64,000 nucleotides of DNA from CADCTM01 sp049671305 (GTDB lineage: Bacteria > Cyanobacteriota > Cyanobacteriia > Cyanobacteriales > Coleofasciculaceae): assembly GCA_049671305.1 (NCBI GenBank), contig JBATUR010000065.1, forward strand, positions 18,675 through 82,674, read 5' to 3'. The notes beneath the pieces are model-generated. The model made no database searches. It was given only the letters and a program-made list of their open reading frames with translations, and was not told where the DNA came from. The position numbers and the translations under genes were made by a program. Below, piece after piece: positions 16,120-25,551 of this stretch. Each line of letters opens with the position of its first letter. The first letter of the stretch is position 1.

Positions 16120-17403
16120 ATGAATTTCTGTAAAATAAACGTGTTAAATTCCCTACACAATTCCCCGCAACTCATAAGTCATCTCACTCCCACATCTGCA
16201 TATATTCATATTCCCTTCTGCCGACGCAGATGTTATTACTGCGACTTTCCTGTTTCTGTAGTTGGAGACAAACTTCGGGGCAGCGCTTCCGGCACAATTG
16301 CCCAATATGTGGATGTATTATGTCAAGAAATTGTAGCAACGCCGACAAATAAAGGCTTATTGAAAACCGTATTCTTTGGCGGTGGTACGCCTTCACTGCT
16401 AGCGGTGGAACAATTAGAACGTATCTTAGAAACATTAGAACAGCACTTCGGAATTAGAGAAGATGCTGAAATTTCTTTGGAAATAGACCCAGGAACCTTT
16501 AGCTTAGAACAGTTAGAAGGTTATCAAAAAGCTGGTGCAAATCGTGTCAGCTTAGGGGTTCAGGCGTTTCAGGATGAATTATTACTCGCTTGTGGGCGAT
16601 CGCATAACTCTTCTGATATTCTCACTGCGATCGAGCTGATCCGTCAGGTAGAGATTCCCGACATCAGTTTGGATCTAATCTCAGGATTACCACACCAAAC
16701 TTTACAACAGTGGCAAGCATCCTTAGAAACTGCCATCTCATTACATCCAACTCATATTTCTTGCTATGACCTAATTATCGAACCTGTCACCGCTTTTGGA
16801 CGCCAATACGCCCCAGGTGCCAAACCTTTACCAACTGATGACACTGCCGCCCAAATGTACAAGTTAGCGCAGCAAATTCTCACTAAGGCAGGTTACGAAC
16901 ATTACGAAATTTCCAACTATGCCTTGCCCGGTCATCAATGCCGCCATAATCGAGTTTATTGGGAAAATCGCCCTTATTATGCCTTTGGTATGGGGGCAGC
17001 TAGTTATACTCAAGGGCGTCGCTTTACCCGCCCCCGCACTAGGACAGAATATTACACTTGGGTGCAACAATTAATTAATGCTGGTGGAATTATCGACACT
17101 CCACCAACACCTAAGACAGAGGTATTGTTGGAAACATTAATGCTAGGGTTACGTCTAGCAGAAGGACTGAATTTATCAGTATTAAGTCAACAATTTGGCG
17201 AAAAAACTTTAGAACAGATTTGGCAAGCTGTAAAACCTTATTACCAGAAAGGTTGGGTAGAAATTGTTGAAGATAATCAAGTCAATTTTCATCAACAAAA
17301 AGCTAGTAAACTACAAAATACAGGTCAAATTAGACTGAAAGATCCCGAAGGTTTTTTGTTTTCTAATACAATTCTGGCTGATTTGTTTAGTCAGCTTAGT
17401 TAG
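16120..17403 (+). CDS. hemW: Radical SAM heme chaperone HemW
   Basis: A 427-residue protein of the HemN/HemW group. The radical SAM cysteines are C34, C38 and C41 in IPFCRRRCYYCDF, and the SAM-binding glycines are in FFGGGTPSLL. The C-terminal HemW region is complete. HemW proteins are long annotated as oxygen-independent coproporphyrinogen oxidases, but the studied members bind and deliver heme. Its shorter N-terminus compared with true HemN favours HemW. Start at 16120 is the only early ATG; there is no strong ribosome site. Confidence 0.85.
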   Translation: MNFCKINVLNSLHNSPQLISHLTPTSAYIHIPFCRRRCYYCDFPVSVVGDKLRGSASGTIAQYVDVLCQEIVATPTNKGLLKTVFFGGGTPSLLAVEQLERILETLEQHFGIREDAEISLEIDPGTFSLEQLEGYQKAGANRVSLGVQAFQDELLLACGRSHNSSDILTAIELIRQVEIPDISLDLISGLPHQTLQQWQASLETAISLHPTHISCYDLIIEPVTAFGRQYAPGAKPLPTDDTAAQMYKLAQQILTKAGYEHYEISNYALPGHQCRHNRVYWENRPYYAFGMGAASYTQGRRFTRPRTRTEYYTWVQQLINAGGIIDTPPTPKTEVLLETLMLGLRLAEGLNLSVLSQQFGEKTLEQIWQAVKPYYQKGWVEIVEDNQVNFHQQKASKLQNTGQIRLKDPEGFLFSNTILADLFSQLS

Positions 17404-17658
17404 CCTCAGCTATGCTGTCTTTAATCTAAACTTTGCATATAAACGCTTTTAACTCTTAAGGCTTATTAGATTAAACTAAGCCAAAACCCTTAAGGGATCA
17501 ATTCAGATTTATTTTTTAGCAACGAATAATCCTTGCCCCCAAACGCACAAATAAAGTTAAACTATAAACCGATAAAGCGCTTTTTCTAGAATTCCGGAGC
17601 AACTATCAATAGATGTGTATCAAGTAAAAGTATTTTTAACTCCTAGCCGTCCTTCAAA

Positions 17659-18111
17659 ATGATTAACTATTACTGGATGAACCAGGTAGCTGGGCAGGCA
17701 ACCATTACACCAATGGCTCAAGATGAAATAGCAGCATTGGGTGCTTCCCTGAGAAAAATCGATCAAAAACTATTAACTCCAGCTCAGTCTGGTGCTACTA
17801 GAGTTTGGTATCAAGGCGGTGAGCCTTATTTTGATGTATTTGCCGAACTAAGTCAAGGCAAAATTGAGTGGTTTCAGTTTACCTTGCGCGGTCAATCGAT
17901 TTCCTGGAATTCGCGAGTTTCTGGCTGGAAAACTGGAATTACCAATGAATATCGCGGAGATGATCTTACTTTTTATGCTGCGAGTAAATTAATTGAAACT
18001 GACAAACAACCTGATTTAGCGTTCGTTAATTTAGTCTGCTCAATTCTGGAAACTCGCGCCGGAGAGGATGTTTTTGACCAAATGCTGTCGCTGTTTCATA
18101 CACGTAATTAA
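17659..18111 (+). CDS. Conserved hypothetical protein
   Basis: A 150-residue soluble protein rich in Trp, Gln and acidic residues, with segments RVWYQGGEPYFDVFAEL and IEWFQFTLRGQSISWN. No signal peptide or membrane helix. I recognise it only as the sort of single-domain protein found across cyanobacteria, without known function. It stands alone between hemW and the aminopropyltransferase gene. Confidence 0.7.
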   Translation: MINYYWMNQVAGQATITPMAQDEIAALGASLRKIDQKLLTPAQSGATRVWYQGGEPYFDVFAELSQGKIEWFQFTLRGQSISWNSRVSGWKTGITNEYRGDDLTFYAASKLIETDKQPDLAFVNLVCSILETRAGEDVFDQMLSLFHTRN

Positions 18112-18302
18112 GAGGCGACTTTAAGCCAAAATCGTACTATACTTTGTTTTGGTAGAAAGTCTATATTCTTTCCTTTTCAAGCATTGTCATAGCCAAGCAA
18201 ATTAACTTGCCTCCGCCTGAGAAAGCCAAGATTTATGACACTTACTTTCAACCTGATGTAATAATGGCTATTTGTGTCAATCTGGGTAAAGGAGGCTAGT
18301 TT

Positions 18303-19244
18303 ATGGCAGGTAGCGAACTAAAGGCAGATTTTTGGATTAGCGAATATATCACGCCTTGGGATATGTATGTTCATGGCATTACAAAAGTGCTGGCATACAA
18401 GAAAACAGCGTTTCAAGATATGTACATCGTCGAAACAGGCGCTTATGGTAAAGGATTAGTATTAGATGGCAAGTGGCAGTCTTGTACAGGTGATGAATTT
18501 TTGTACCACGAAGCACTTGTACACCCGGCAATGATTTTCCACGGTGCGCCTAAAAACGTCCTCGTCTTAGGAGGTGGTGAGGGGGCGACAGTGCGGGAAA
18601 TCTTGCGCTGGAAGAGCGTTGAGCAGGCAATGATGGTGGATATTGATGGGGATGTGGTAGAAGCTTGCCGCGAACATCTGCCGGAAATGCACCAAGGTAT
18701 TTTTGATGATCCACGTACTAATCTGGTGATTGGTGATGCCTTGGAAGTTTTGGATACGACTGAGCAGAAATGGGATATTGTCATTTCAGATTTGTCTGAT
18801 CCTATTGAAGAAGGTCCTTCTTTTCAGTTATTTACCAAAGAGTATTTTGAGCGAGTACAAAAGGTTTTGGCACCGGGAGGCTATTTTGTCTTGCAAGCAG
18901 GACCCGTTTCACCGATTGAACTAACACTTCATGCCCGTTTGGCGAGTACGATGAAAGCGGTATATGCGAATGTTCATTCTTATTCGGCTTATACGCCAAG
19001 TTATGGATCGCCGTGGGGATTTATTATTGGTACAACAGAGGCGATCGCAACTATGCCAGATCCTGCTAAAGTTGACCAATTATTGAGCGAACAAACAACA
19101 GGCGGTTTTCGCTTAATAGATGGCGTCAGCTTGTTGGGCATACTGCAAACTCCAGCTTATGTCAGAAAAGCGATCGCAGCAGAAACCGAAGTATACACCC
19201 TCAAAGAACCACCAAAATTCTTCGGTAAAGGGACACTCGGTTAA
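18303..19244 (+). CDS. speE: Polyamine aminopropyltransferase (thermospermine/spermidine synthase-like)
   Basis: A 313-residue Rossmann methyltransferase-fold enzyme transferring aminopropyl from decarboxylated SAM to a polyamine. GGGEGATVREIL binds the nucleoside part and MVDIDGDVVE holds the acidic ribose contact. The catalytic-loop motif is SDLSDPIEEGPS. Typical spermidine synthases have DSSDP here, whereas plant ACL5 thermospermine synthases have DLADP with a following GG/EGP, so the product may be thermospermine. A strong ribosome site (AAGGAGG) lies 8 bases before the ATG. Confidence 0.85.
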   Translation: MAGSELKADFWISEYITPWDMYVHGITKVLAYKKTAFQDMYIVETGAYGKGLVLDGKWQSCTGDEFLYHEALVHPAMIFHGAPKNVLVLGGGEGATVREILRWKSVEQAMMVDIDGDVVEACREHLPEMHQGIFDDPRTNLVIGDALEVLDTTEQKWDIVISDLSDPIEEGPSFQLFTKEYFERVQKVLAPGGYFVLQAGPVSPIELTLHARLASTMKAVYANVHSYSAYTPSYGSPWGFIIGTTEAIATMPDPAKVDQLLSEQTTGGFRLIDGVSLLGILQTPAYVRKAIAAETEVYTLKEPPKFFGKGTLG

Positions 19245-19265
19245 TTCAGCCTTTTGTCAATAAAA

Positions 19266-19336
19266 CCGTAGGGGAAATCGAACCGTGGTTACCCCAAATC
19301 TTGATAGGGTAGGCACAAGCGCACTACCCCTACGGG
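19266..19336. repeat. MITE-like inverted repeat, copy A
   Basis: The ends are CCGTAGGGG and CCCCTACGG in inverted orientation. The interior reads CGTGGTTACCCCAAATC and GGGTAGGCACAAGCGCAC. A related copy lies at 39934-39996, so this is a dispersed element about 65-70 bases long with no coding capacity. It sits between speE and acsF. Confidence 0.75.
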
Positions 19337-19511
19337 AAAAACATCACAAAATCTCAAGCATTGTTGCAACTCTTAACTTTAATCATAGTTCCCACTCACC
19401 AAGACCTTGGTACACTGGCTTTGATGCACTCCACTATAGGCGTGTGTAGAGGACAGTCATTATCGCCATACTACTAAACCCAGATTTGTAAGCAAAGACA
19501 TAAACAAGCAC

Positions 19512-20588
19512 ATGGTAGATTCTCTTAAAAAACCTGGCTTTGAAGAACTGCGAGAAGGGGCTAAAGTCCCAGCAAAAGAAACTCTGCTAACTCCAAGGTT
19601 CTATACAACTGATTTTGATGAAATGGCGCGGATGGACTTGTCCCCTAACGAGGATGAGCTACTGGCAATCATCGAAGAATTACGCACTGACTACAATCGT
19701 CATCACTTTGTGCGGGGTGATGAGTTTAAGCAATCTTGGGACTGTATTGATGGAGAAACACGCCAAATCTTCATGGCGTTTCTAGAGCGCTCCTGTACTT
19801 CAGAATTTTCTGGATTTTTGCTTTATAAAGAACTCGGACGCCGTTTAAAAGACAAAAACCCGCTTTTGGCAGAAGGTTTTAATTTAATATCTCGCGATGA
19901 GGCACGTCATGCAGGCTTTTTAAATAAAGCGATGTCTGACTTTGGTTTATCGCTAGATTTGGGCTTTTTAACCAAGAGTCGCAGCTATACATTTTTCAAA
20001 CCGAAGTTTATTTTATACGCCACTTATCTTTCTGAAAAGATTGGTTACTGGCGCTATATTACGATTTATCGGCATCTGGAAGCTCATCCAGAACACCGCA
20101 TTTATCCGATTTTCCGCTTCTTTGAAAACTGGTGCCAAGATGAAAACCGTCACGGCGATTTCTTTGATGCTGTGATGAGGGGACAACCCCAGATTTTGAA
20201 TGATTGGCGGGCAAAGCTGTGGTGTCGCTTCTTTTTGCTGTCAGTGTTTGCCACAATGTATCTTAACGATATCCAGAGTCCCGGCTTTTATGAAAGTTTG
20301 GGTTTGAATGCTCGTGAGTATGATACCCATGTAATTAAGAAGACAAATGAAACCGCAGGGCGAGTCTTCCCGATTATTTTGGATCTAGAGAAGCCAGAGT
20401 TTTATGACCGTTTAGAGTCTTGTGTTAAGAATAACCAGAAACTCAGCGCGATCGCTTCTGCTAATACTCCCAAATTCCTGCAAATTTTCCAAAAACTGCC
20501 TTTCTACGTTTCTAATGGTTGGCAGCTTTTACGCCTCTACCTGATCAAGCCCATTGATATGACTTCTCAGCAAGGCGTTGCTCGTTAA
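19512..20588 (+). CDS. acsF: Magnesium-protoporphyrin IX monomethyl ester oxidative cyclase
   Basis: A 358-residue diiron oxygenase that forms the fifth ring of chlorophyll (protochlorophyllide synthesis) with oxygen. The di-iron ligands lie in the E/RDEARHAGF and DENRHGDFF motifs and in an earlier CTSEFSGF helix. Full length for AcsF. Oxygen dependence marks an aerobic phototroph. It is followed by a textbook terminator, so it is monocistronic or the last gene of its unit. Confidence 0.95.
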   Translation: MVDSLKKPGFEELREGAKVPAKETLLTPRFYTTDFDEMARMDLSPNEDELLAIIEELRTDYNRHHFVRGDEFKQSWDCIDGETRQIFMAFLERSCTSEFSGFLLYKELGRRLKDKNPLLAEGFNLISRDEARHAGFLNKAMSDFGLSLDLGFLTKSRSYTFFKPKFILYATYLSEKIGYWRYITIYRHLEAHPEHRIYPIFRFFENWCQDENRHGDFFDAVMRGQPQILNDWRAKLWCRFFLLSVFATMYLNDIQSPGFYESLGLNAREYDTHVIKKTNETAGRVFPIILDLEKPEFYDRLESCVKNNQKLSAIASANTPKFLQIFQKLPFYVSNGWQLLRLYLIKPIDMTSQQGVAR

Positions 20589-20615
20589 AAGTTTTCTCCG
20601 CTAACTATATATTGT

Positions 20616-20648
20616 GCGGTTCTACAGGTTGTAGAGCCGCTTTTTTTT
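20616..20648 (+). terminator. Terminator of acsF
   Basis: GCGGTTCTAC (20616-20625) and GTAGAGCCGC (20631-20640) form a near-perfect 10-bp stem with a 5-base loop, followed by eight T (20641-20648). Confidence 0.93.
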
Positions 20649-20732
20649 GCTCAAAAATATTACACAAACGGGTACTGTCCCCTGCTATCTTTCGGCAGTT
20701 AATTTAGATAGGTAGTTCACTCCCATTAACCA

Positions 20733-21503
20733 ATGCTCGTATCCACATTTGAACTGTTAACAAAGCCAATTGCACCCGCTGGCTCAGGTCCTGCGGTTGT
20801 TGCTCGTACAGTTGTCCAAGGATACTTTTTAACCGTCGCCAATCCAAACAACATTGATGTAAAGTTACAGCTACAATTTACCGCCACTACACCAAACCTC
20901 AATACAATTGACACCGTAACGATACTAGATGTCAACGGAACGAACAATTTTACTGACCTATCCCCAGTTCCAGGCGACCCAAAAAAGTTCAGTTTTAACC
21001 TAGTTATTCCTGCCAATGATACAGCCTTAGTTACCCTACTACCCGACCTCCGCACCGATGTTATACCACCATTTGGAGTACCAGATGTCCTCACCAAAAC
21101 ATTAGAAATTCGTGGCTATGTCGAGATCTTTGTGCAGCGTCCGATTAGCTTTCGGGGTGTCAACTTGTTGCTAACTCCTGAACATCGTGGCACCTTCCTG
21201 CCTCAGAATTTAGCCGCACCAAACCCGGACTTTGATCAACTGGTGTACAGTCTTCCGACAGCAACAGGCAGCAGCTTGTTTAAGGTAGGTGGGTTTATTC
21301 TTCCCATATCAGACGCTCTCAACGACACAGCAGACACTACCCCTGTTGTCCCGCTAAACAGCATAGAGCAGATGTTTGACCAAATGGCTGAACGCATTAA
21401 TGGCTTAGAAAAGCGTCTTGAGTCTGCCGGACAATCATTCATCTCTGTGCAGCAAAGCAGCAATGGCGACCAAGTAAGTAACCAAAAAGCTAGTATCAGC
21501 TAA
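20733..21503 (+). CDS. Hypothetical beta-rich protein
   Basis: A 256-residue protein with no signal peptide or membrane helix. The first 170 residues alternate short hydrophobic strands (VVQGYFLTVANPNNIDVKL), suggesting a beta-sandwich. Residues about 210-240 (EQMFDQMAERINGLEKRLES) form a short coiled coil that could drive oligomerisation. I do not recognise the family. It stands alone after the acsF terminator and 120 bases before an exported barrel protein. Confidence 0.6.
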   Translation: MLVSTFELLTKPIAPAGSGPAVVARTVVQGYFLTVANPNNIDVKLQLQFTATTPNLNTIDTVTILDVNGTNNFTDLSPVPGDPKKFSFNLVIPANDTALVTLLPDLRTDVIPPFGVPDVLTKTLEIRGYVEIFVQRPISFRGVNLLLTPEHRGTFLPQNLAAPNPDFDQLVYSLPTATGSSLFKVGGFILPISDALNDTADTTPVVPLNSIEQMFDQMAERINGLEKRLESAGQSFISVQQSSNGDQVSNQKASIS

Positions 21504-21624
21504 TACTTATTTGAGAAGTAAAAGTAGGGGCGCAAAGCTTGCGCCCTTTGATTTTTGCCAGATTTAGCCACAAGTATCGATAAACATAGTAGGGTTTAAA
21601 AGACATTCCATCAACGGCATAAGA

Positions 21625-22437
21625 ATGAAAGCTTCTAGGGATTGGTTAAAACTACTGAGATATTCAGGCGCATTGTTGGGTATAGGAGTAATTATTGTCA
21701 AATCATCTGCAGCAAGTGCGTTGCCGATTTCCCTTGATACAACATCCCAACCAGAGAATCATAACCCTAATTTGCCGCTCAGTACACAAGATGGCGCAAG
21801 GCAACTTAGCCAAACAGAAACAACACCCAAACCTGCAACTAATGACTTAGATTTAAGTCCAGAAATCATCGAAAATAGTCCAGTTTTGCAGCGTTGGCAG
21901 CAAAATATTCCTAATGTTTTAACAGAAATTCGTAATGATCCTAGCTTTCGGACACGAGTACGCCTTGGTTATTCTCAATTTCCTTCCACAGGACAAGCGG
22001 CAGGCTTTAATGTTGGCATAGAAGATGTTTTTATCGGTCGTACTGGCTTAACAGTTAGTGGTGATTATCAAAGGTCTTTTAATGGCAAACGAGAAGCTTT
22101 TGGCGCTGATTTACGCTACTATGTCCTACCTTTGGGAAGTTATGTTAATGTCGCTCCGGTAGTTGGTTATCGCAATATTCAAACTGGTAATTATTCAACA
22201 GATGGTGTCAATGTTGGGGCGCGGTTGATGTTAGCTTTGTCTCGCACAGGTGCTGCTGATCTTTCTTTAACTCAAAGTTTTGTTTCACCTGGAAGCAGTG
22301 ATGAAGTAGGCATTACCACGCTTTCTCTAGGTTATGCTGTTACCCAAAACGTGCGTTTATCTACAGATATCCAGAAACAAAATTCTCGGCAACGTAAAGA
22401 TAGCCGAGTTGGAATTGTTTTAGAATGGATGCCTTAA
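21625..22437 (+). CDS. Exported beta-barrel-like protein
   Basis: A 270-residue protein with an N-terminal hydrophobic segment (about residues 13-33, then AASALP) that looks like a signal peptide. The C-terminal 150 residues alternate aromatic and small residues in strands (TRVRLGYSQFPSTG, LRYYVLPLGSYVNVAPVVGY, VRLSTDIQKQNS) as in outer-membrane barrels, and the chain ends VLEWMP. No known family recognised; an outer-membrane location is inferred. A modest hairpin terminator follows at 22479. Confidence 0.6.
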   Translation: MKASRDWLKLLRYSGALLGIGVIIVKSSAASALPISLDTTSQPENHNPNLPLSTQDGARQLSQTETTPKPATNDLDLSPEIIENSPVLQRWQQNIPNVLTEIRNDPSFRTRVRLGYSQFPSTGQAAGFNVGIEDVFIGRTGLTVSGDYQRSFNGKREAFGADLRYYVLPLGSYVNVAPVVGYRNIQTGNYSTDGVNVGARLMLALSRTGAADLSLTQSFVSPGSSDEVGITTLSLGYAVTQNVRLSTDIQKQNSRQRKDSRVGIVLEWMP

Positions 22438-22478
22438 GCTTTTTGGAAATAATTACTTAACAACTAATGCATTTTTGG

Positions 22479-22505
22479 CTTTCTCGATTGCAGAAAGTTG
22501 TTTTT
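22479..22505 (+). terminator. Terminator of the 21625-22437 gene
   Basis: CTTTCT (22479-22484) pairs with AGAAAG (22492-22497) over a 7-base loop, followed by TTGTTTTT. A short stem, but well placed. Confidence 0.6.
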
Positions 22506-22692
22506 AAATATCACTCAAAATAATTCAATGTGCTAATAATTAGGATAGAAGTCCTTTTCTGCATAGCAAATATTTGAATAAATGTCATCAATTTTCTGTA
22601 AATTGTAGAAGAATTTTATTAGCTTATTGGTTAAGTTATTTTTTTTTAGTAAAAGATATTAGGGACAATTAGGAAAAAATAAAAACAAATCT

Positions 22693-22721
22693 TTGACTGA
22701 TAAAAAAATATTATTTATATC
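22693..22721 (+). promoter_or_regulatory. Candidate promoter of the exported-protein operon
   Basis: TTGACT (22693-22698), a 17-base AT-rich spacer and TATATC (22716-22721). It would give a leader of about 100 bases before the ATG at 22830. Confidence 0.4.
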
Positions 22722-22829
22722 CGGAATCTCAAAAAAAATCGAGTATCCTGGAACGAAGGCATAAGCCAAAACTTATTGAAAAAGAGCAATCTTTTGCAGT
22801 TAATCGGTGTGAGTTAGTTGAGACAATTT

Positions 22830-23996
22830 ATGCGTTTTACAACCCTTACTGTTTGCAGTTTAACGGTTCTTTTAGCTGGGATAACTTCAGCACAAGCTAG
22901 TGAAAATCCAACCCACCAAGCAGCAACTGAACCCTTGCCGGCTCAAGAAGATGCGACAATGCCAGTTGTTCTTGAAAAAAGCCTAAACACTATCGCCCCG
23001 CCAGAGAATTCAGAAATAGAAAAATCTGCAATTGCTCTCTCCAAAAAATCTTCTCCCCAAGTCCAAACCGTGGCTGAGGCGACACCAGAAGTACTAGCAG
23101 AAAACCCAAAAGCTGCTCCCCAATTTGTGGTGAATCAAGCCAGTGCAGAGGCATTACGCCCCAATCAAATTATTGCCCAATCATCAACTGATCGCAATTC
23201 GGCAACGGCTATATCAAGCTGTAACCCTCAACCTACAAGCAATACCAGCTTTCAGCTCGCTCAAGCCACTGTCCCTGGTAACTGTCCCCGTCCGGAAGCG
23301 ATACCACCAATAGTTGTGCCGCAACCAGTGTCGGAATTTGAAGCCTCACCAGCTTTGAGCATCTACATTCCAGTTGGCTATGGTGCAGACAGAAATACCG
23401 TCTTTCTCAGCGGCAGTTATCAATCTAGTGTCCGCCAAGATCGCGGTGATCTGGGTGCTGCCGGCATTGGCATTGGTTTAGGTAATGCCGCCAAAAACGT
23501 TGGTGTCGAATTATCATATTCCTTAGAAACTAGCGAAAACTTTGGCGAAGGCGGCTTTAATGCCAAAATCCATCGTCAGTTGGGACAAGATTTGGCAGGT
23601 GCCGTTGGTTGGAATGGTTTTCTAAACTTTGGTCGCAATGATTTTGAACAATCAAAATATGGCGTAATTACCAAAATTTTTCGTACCCAACCATCTTTAA
23701 ATAGTGCCTTTAGTCGAGTTTCGGTTACTGGAGGCGTGGGCGATGGACAATTCCGTTCTAATGGTGCCGTAAAAGCCGGCGATAATAACATCAATGTGTT
23801 TGGTAATGTGGCTGTTCGTGTGATTCGACCGGTGAGTTTGATTGCCGAATGGACGGGGCAAGATTTAGCATTAGGTCTTTCTATCGCGCCTTTCAAAAAC
23901 GTGCCTTTTGTAATTACTCCAGCAGTGCGCGATCTTGCTGGTGCTGGTGATGGTGCAAGATTTGTCTTGGGCGCTGGTACAGCGTTCCGGTTTTAA
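22830..23996 (+). CDS. Exported protein with C-terminal beta-barrel-like domain
   Basis: A 388-residue protein from the ATG at 22830; a TTG four codons earlier is also in frame. The signal peptide ends near TSAQAS. Residues about 30-180 are a low-complexity Pro/Ala/Gln/Glu linker, and the rest alternates strand-like segments (VFLSGSYQSSVRQD, NVGVELSYSLETSENF) ending in GTAFRF, a terminal aromatic typical of outer-membrane barrels. First gene of a three-gene operon whose products are all exported. Function unknown; an outer-membrane or surface role is inferred. Confidence 0.65.
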   Translation: MRFTTLTVCSLTVLLAGITSAQASENPTHQAATEPLPAQEDATMPVVLEKSLNTIAPPENSEIEKSAIALSKKSSPQVQTVAEATPEVLAENPKAAPQFVVNQASAEALRPNQIIAQSSTDRNSATAISSCNPQPTSNTSFQLAQATVPGNCPRPEAIPPIVVPQPVSEFEASPALSIYIPVGYGADRNTVFLSGSYQSSVRQDRGDLGAAGIGIGLGNAAKNVGVELSYSLETSENFGEGGFNAKIHRQLGQDLAGAVGWNGFLNFGRNDFEQSKYGVITKIFRTQPSLNSAFSRVSVTGGVGDGQFRSNGAVKAGDNNINVFGNVAVRVIRPVSLIAEWTGQDLALGLSIAPFKNVPFVITPAVRDLAGAGDGARFVLGAGTAFRF

Positions 23997-24009
23997 GGAG
24001 TACAAATAA

Positions 24010-24438
24010 ATGCAGATGAATAAATCTTTGGTAATGGCTGCGGGACTATCTTTGGTAACGGCAGTGTTAGGCGCTACTCAAGCTAATGCTAATAGTTATT
24101 CCGATATTACGGGAACGAATATTTGGAACAATACGGCGCCGATTTTTGATACAAATAGCAAGCTTGATCCTAATTTACTTGAGAGTATTACTAGGGTAAA
24201 TCGCGACTCAGAAACCGCTTTACGGGCTTGTAACGAGGCGATCGCTCAAATTGAACAAAATCGTCGTCCTAGCATTCGGCAATTCTTACGCGACTCCTCA
24301 AATGTCACCGCTGCAACGCCAGAAACGCCGACTGCTTGCCGACAGTTGGAACAGTTGAGAACACAAGCAGACAGCTTACGGCGCACTGTACAAGATGCTG
24401 AACGTACTAGAGGCAATTCGGCATTTGGGACTTGGTAG
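24010..24438 (+). CDS. Small exported protein
   Basis: A 142-residue protein with a clear signal peptide (hydrophobic residues 6-22, cleavage near ANANS) and two Cys in the mature part, 33-40 residues apart, that could form a disulfide. The C-terminal half is helical and charged (LEQLRTQADSLRRTVQDAERTR). The ribosome site AGGAG is 9 bases before the ATG, and only 13 bases separate it from the gene upstream. Not a family I recognise. Confidence 0.65.
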   Translation: MQMNKSLVMAAGLSLVTAVLGATQANANSYSDITGTNIWNNTAPIFDTNSKLDPNLLESITRVNRDSETALRACNEAIAQIEQNRRPSIRQFLRDSSNVTAATPETPTACRQLEQLRTQADSLRRTVQDAERTRGNSAFGTW

Positions 24439-24468
24439 ATAAGGGTAAATAGTGAGGAGAGAAAAACT

Positions 24469-25227
24469 ATGAAGCACAAACGAAACAGCGATAACCCTTA
24501 CGGGATGCTTCGCGATCGCCTGATCATGCAATTATTCTTAGGTGCAATTGTAGGGGTACTTGGTTCCTTGTCCGCACCCGTACAGGCACAAACAAACACC
24601 GACGAATTTGATAACCGCGCTGTCCAATTTGCTGAAGATACAGTAGTCGAGTTTGAATTTGACAAATCTTTAGGCGTTTATCAATCAAGCTTTGGCATCG
24701 TCAACCTCAGTCAATGTAGCGGCAGCACAGTTGATACTTGCCAGAAAACCGAATTATTTCGGGAAGTCCGCCCTTTTGATAAAGGCGAAGCGCTGACATT
24801 AGAAGATAAAAGACGTGCCTCTTTAGGGCAAACACGAGATCCTAATGATTTCATCGGCACTGCTGGCACCACTGTTTTAGGTGAAACCAGGAAGAAATTC
24901 ACCTTCCAGGCAAATACTCGTTATGCCTTTTATCTAGACTCGGTATATGTCCACGATGTCGCTATTAAAGAAGGCAATAGTACCAGAGTTGAAAGGAGAA
25001 CTGATAAGAAACCAACGGTGTACTCAGTAAATACAGAGTCCACACGCTTATCAGAAGGTTTTACTGGTTTGTCTAGAGGCGGCGTCCGCATTCAGTGGGA
25101 TGATACTGGTATAGCGAGAGTCTCTCAACCGGGACAAATCAATCCTGATAGTGACTTTAATGATTTCGCTGTGATTGCAGGCGGCAGTTTGGTTAATGCT
25201 ACTGTTCCCTGTGTGCCAATCAGATAA
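24469..25227 (+). CDS. Exported protein with DUF4114-like C-terminus
   Basis: A 252-residue protein with an N-terminal signal or anchor (hydrophobic 20-40, ending VQAQT). The mature chain is beta-rich with two Cys in CSGSTVDTC. It ends with INPDSDFNDFAVIAGG, which resembles the acidic D-x-N-D motif near the end of DUF4114 and other calcium-associated surface domains. Third gene of the operon, 30 bases after the second, with a good GGAG ribosome site. Calcium binding is only a suggestion. Confidence 0.6.
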   Translation: MKHKRNSDNPYGMLRDRLIMQLFLGAIVGVLGSLSAPVQAQTNTDEFDNRAVQFAEDTVVEFEFDKSLGVYQSSFGIVNLSQCSGSTVDTCQKTELFREVRPFDKGEALTLEDKRRASLGQTRDPNDFIGTAGTTVLGETRKKFTFQANTRYAFYLDSVYVHDVAIKEGNSTRVERRTDKKPTVYSVNTESTRLSEGFTGLSRGGVRIQWDDTGIARVSQPGQINPDSDFNDFAVIAGGSLVNATVPCVPIR

Positions 25228-25293
25228 GGTCAAATCTTGTTATTCTAGGACTCTAACTTTTGAAGTTAAATTTGCTTGAGAATAGCCATAAGT

Positions 25294-25322
25294 CCCCCCT
25301 ATTTCTGTTAGGAGTAGGGGGG
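25294..25322. terminator. Bidirectional hairpin between convergent genes
   Basis: CCCCCCTA (25294-25301) pairs with TAGGGGGG (25315-25322). It sits between the end of the exported-protein operon and a small convergent gene. T-runs are weak. Confidence 0.55.
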
Positions 25323-25362
25323 TTAATGTAATTAATTAAGATGAATATGGCGACTTTAAGCC

Positions 25363-25551
25363 TCAAGCTCGCTCTTCTTTAGGCGGAATAAACATCACCT
25401 CAAATTCTACTCCTGGAATAAAGCGTTGCAAAAGTCTCAAATGATCTTCGGCGTCTTGACGGTTGCGGAAACAGGCGACGGTGTGATGTTGTGTGGGCAA
25501 TATCCGCACAATTATCCAGGTGTGATTATTTGGTTCGCGTCGGCTTACCAT
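25363..25551 (-). CDS. Small conserved hypothetical protein
   Basis: A 62-residue protein with HTWIIVRILPTQHHTVACF and RNRQDAEDHLRLLQRFIPG. The strand-helix-strand pattern looks like a miniature ferredoxin-like fold. I know it only as a type of short protein common in cyanobacterial genomes; function unknown. It stands alone and convergent to the exported-protein operon. Confidence 0.6.
   Translation of the reverse strand: MVSRREPNNHTWIIVRILPTQHHTVACFRNRQDAEDHLRLLQRFIPGVEFEVMFIPPKEERA

Larger units (their letters stand above)
22438..22829. other. AT-rich intergenic region of about 390 bases
   Basis: It contains the terminator at 22479-22505 and a candidate promoter at 22693-22721 for the next operon. 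No coding frame is convincing. Confidence 0.5.
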
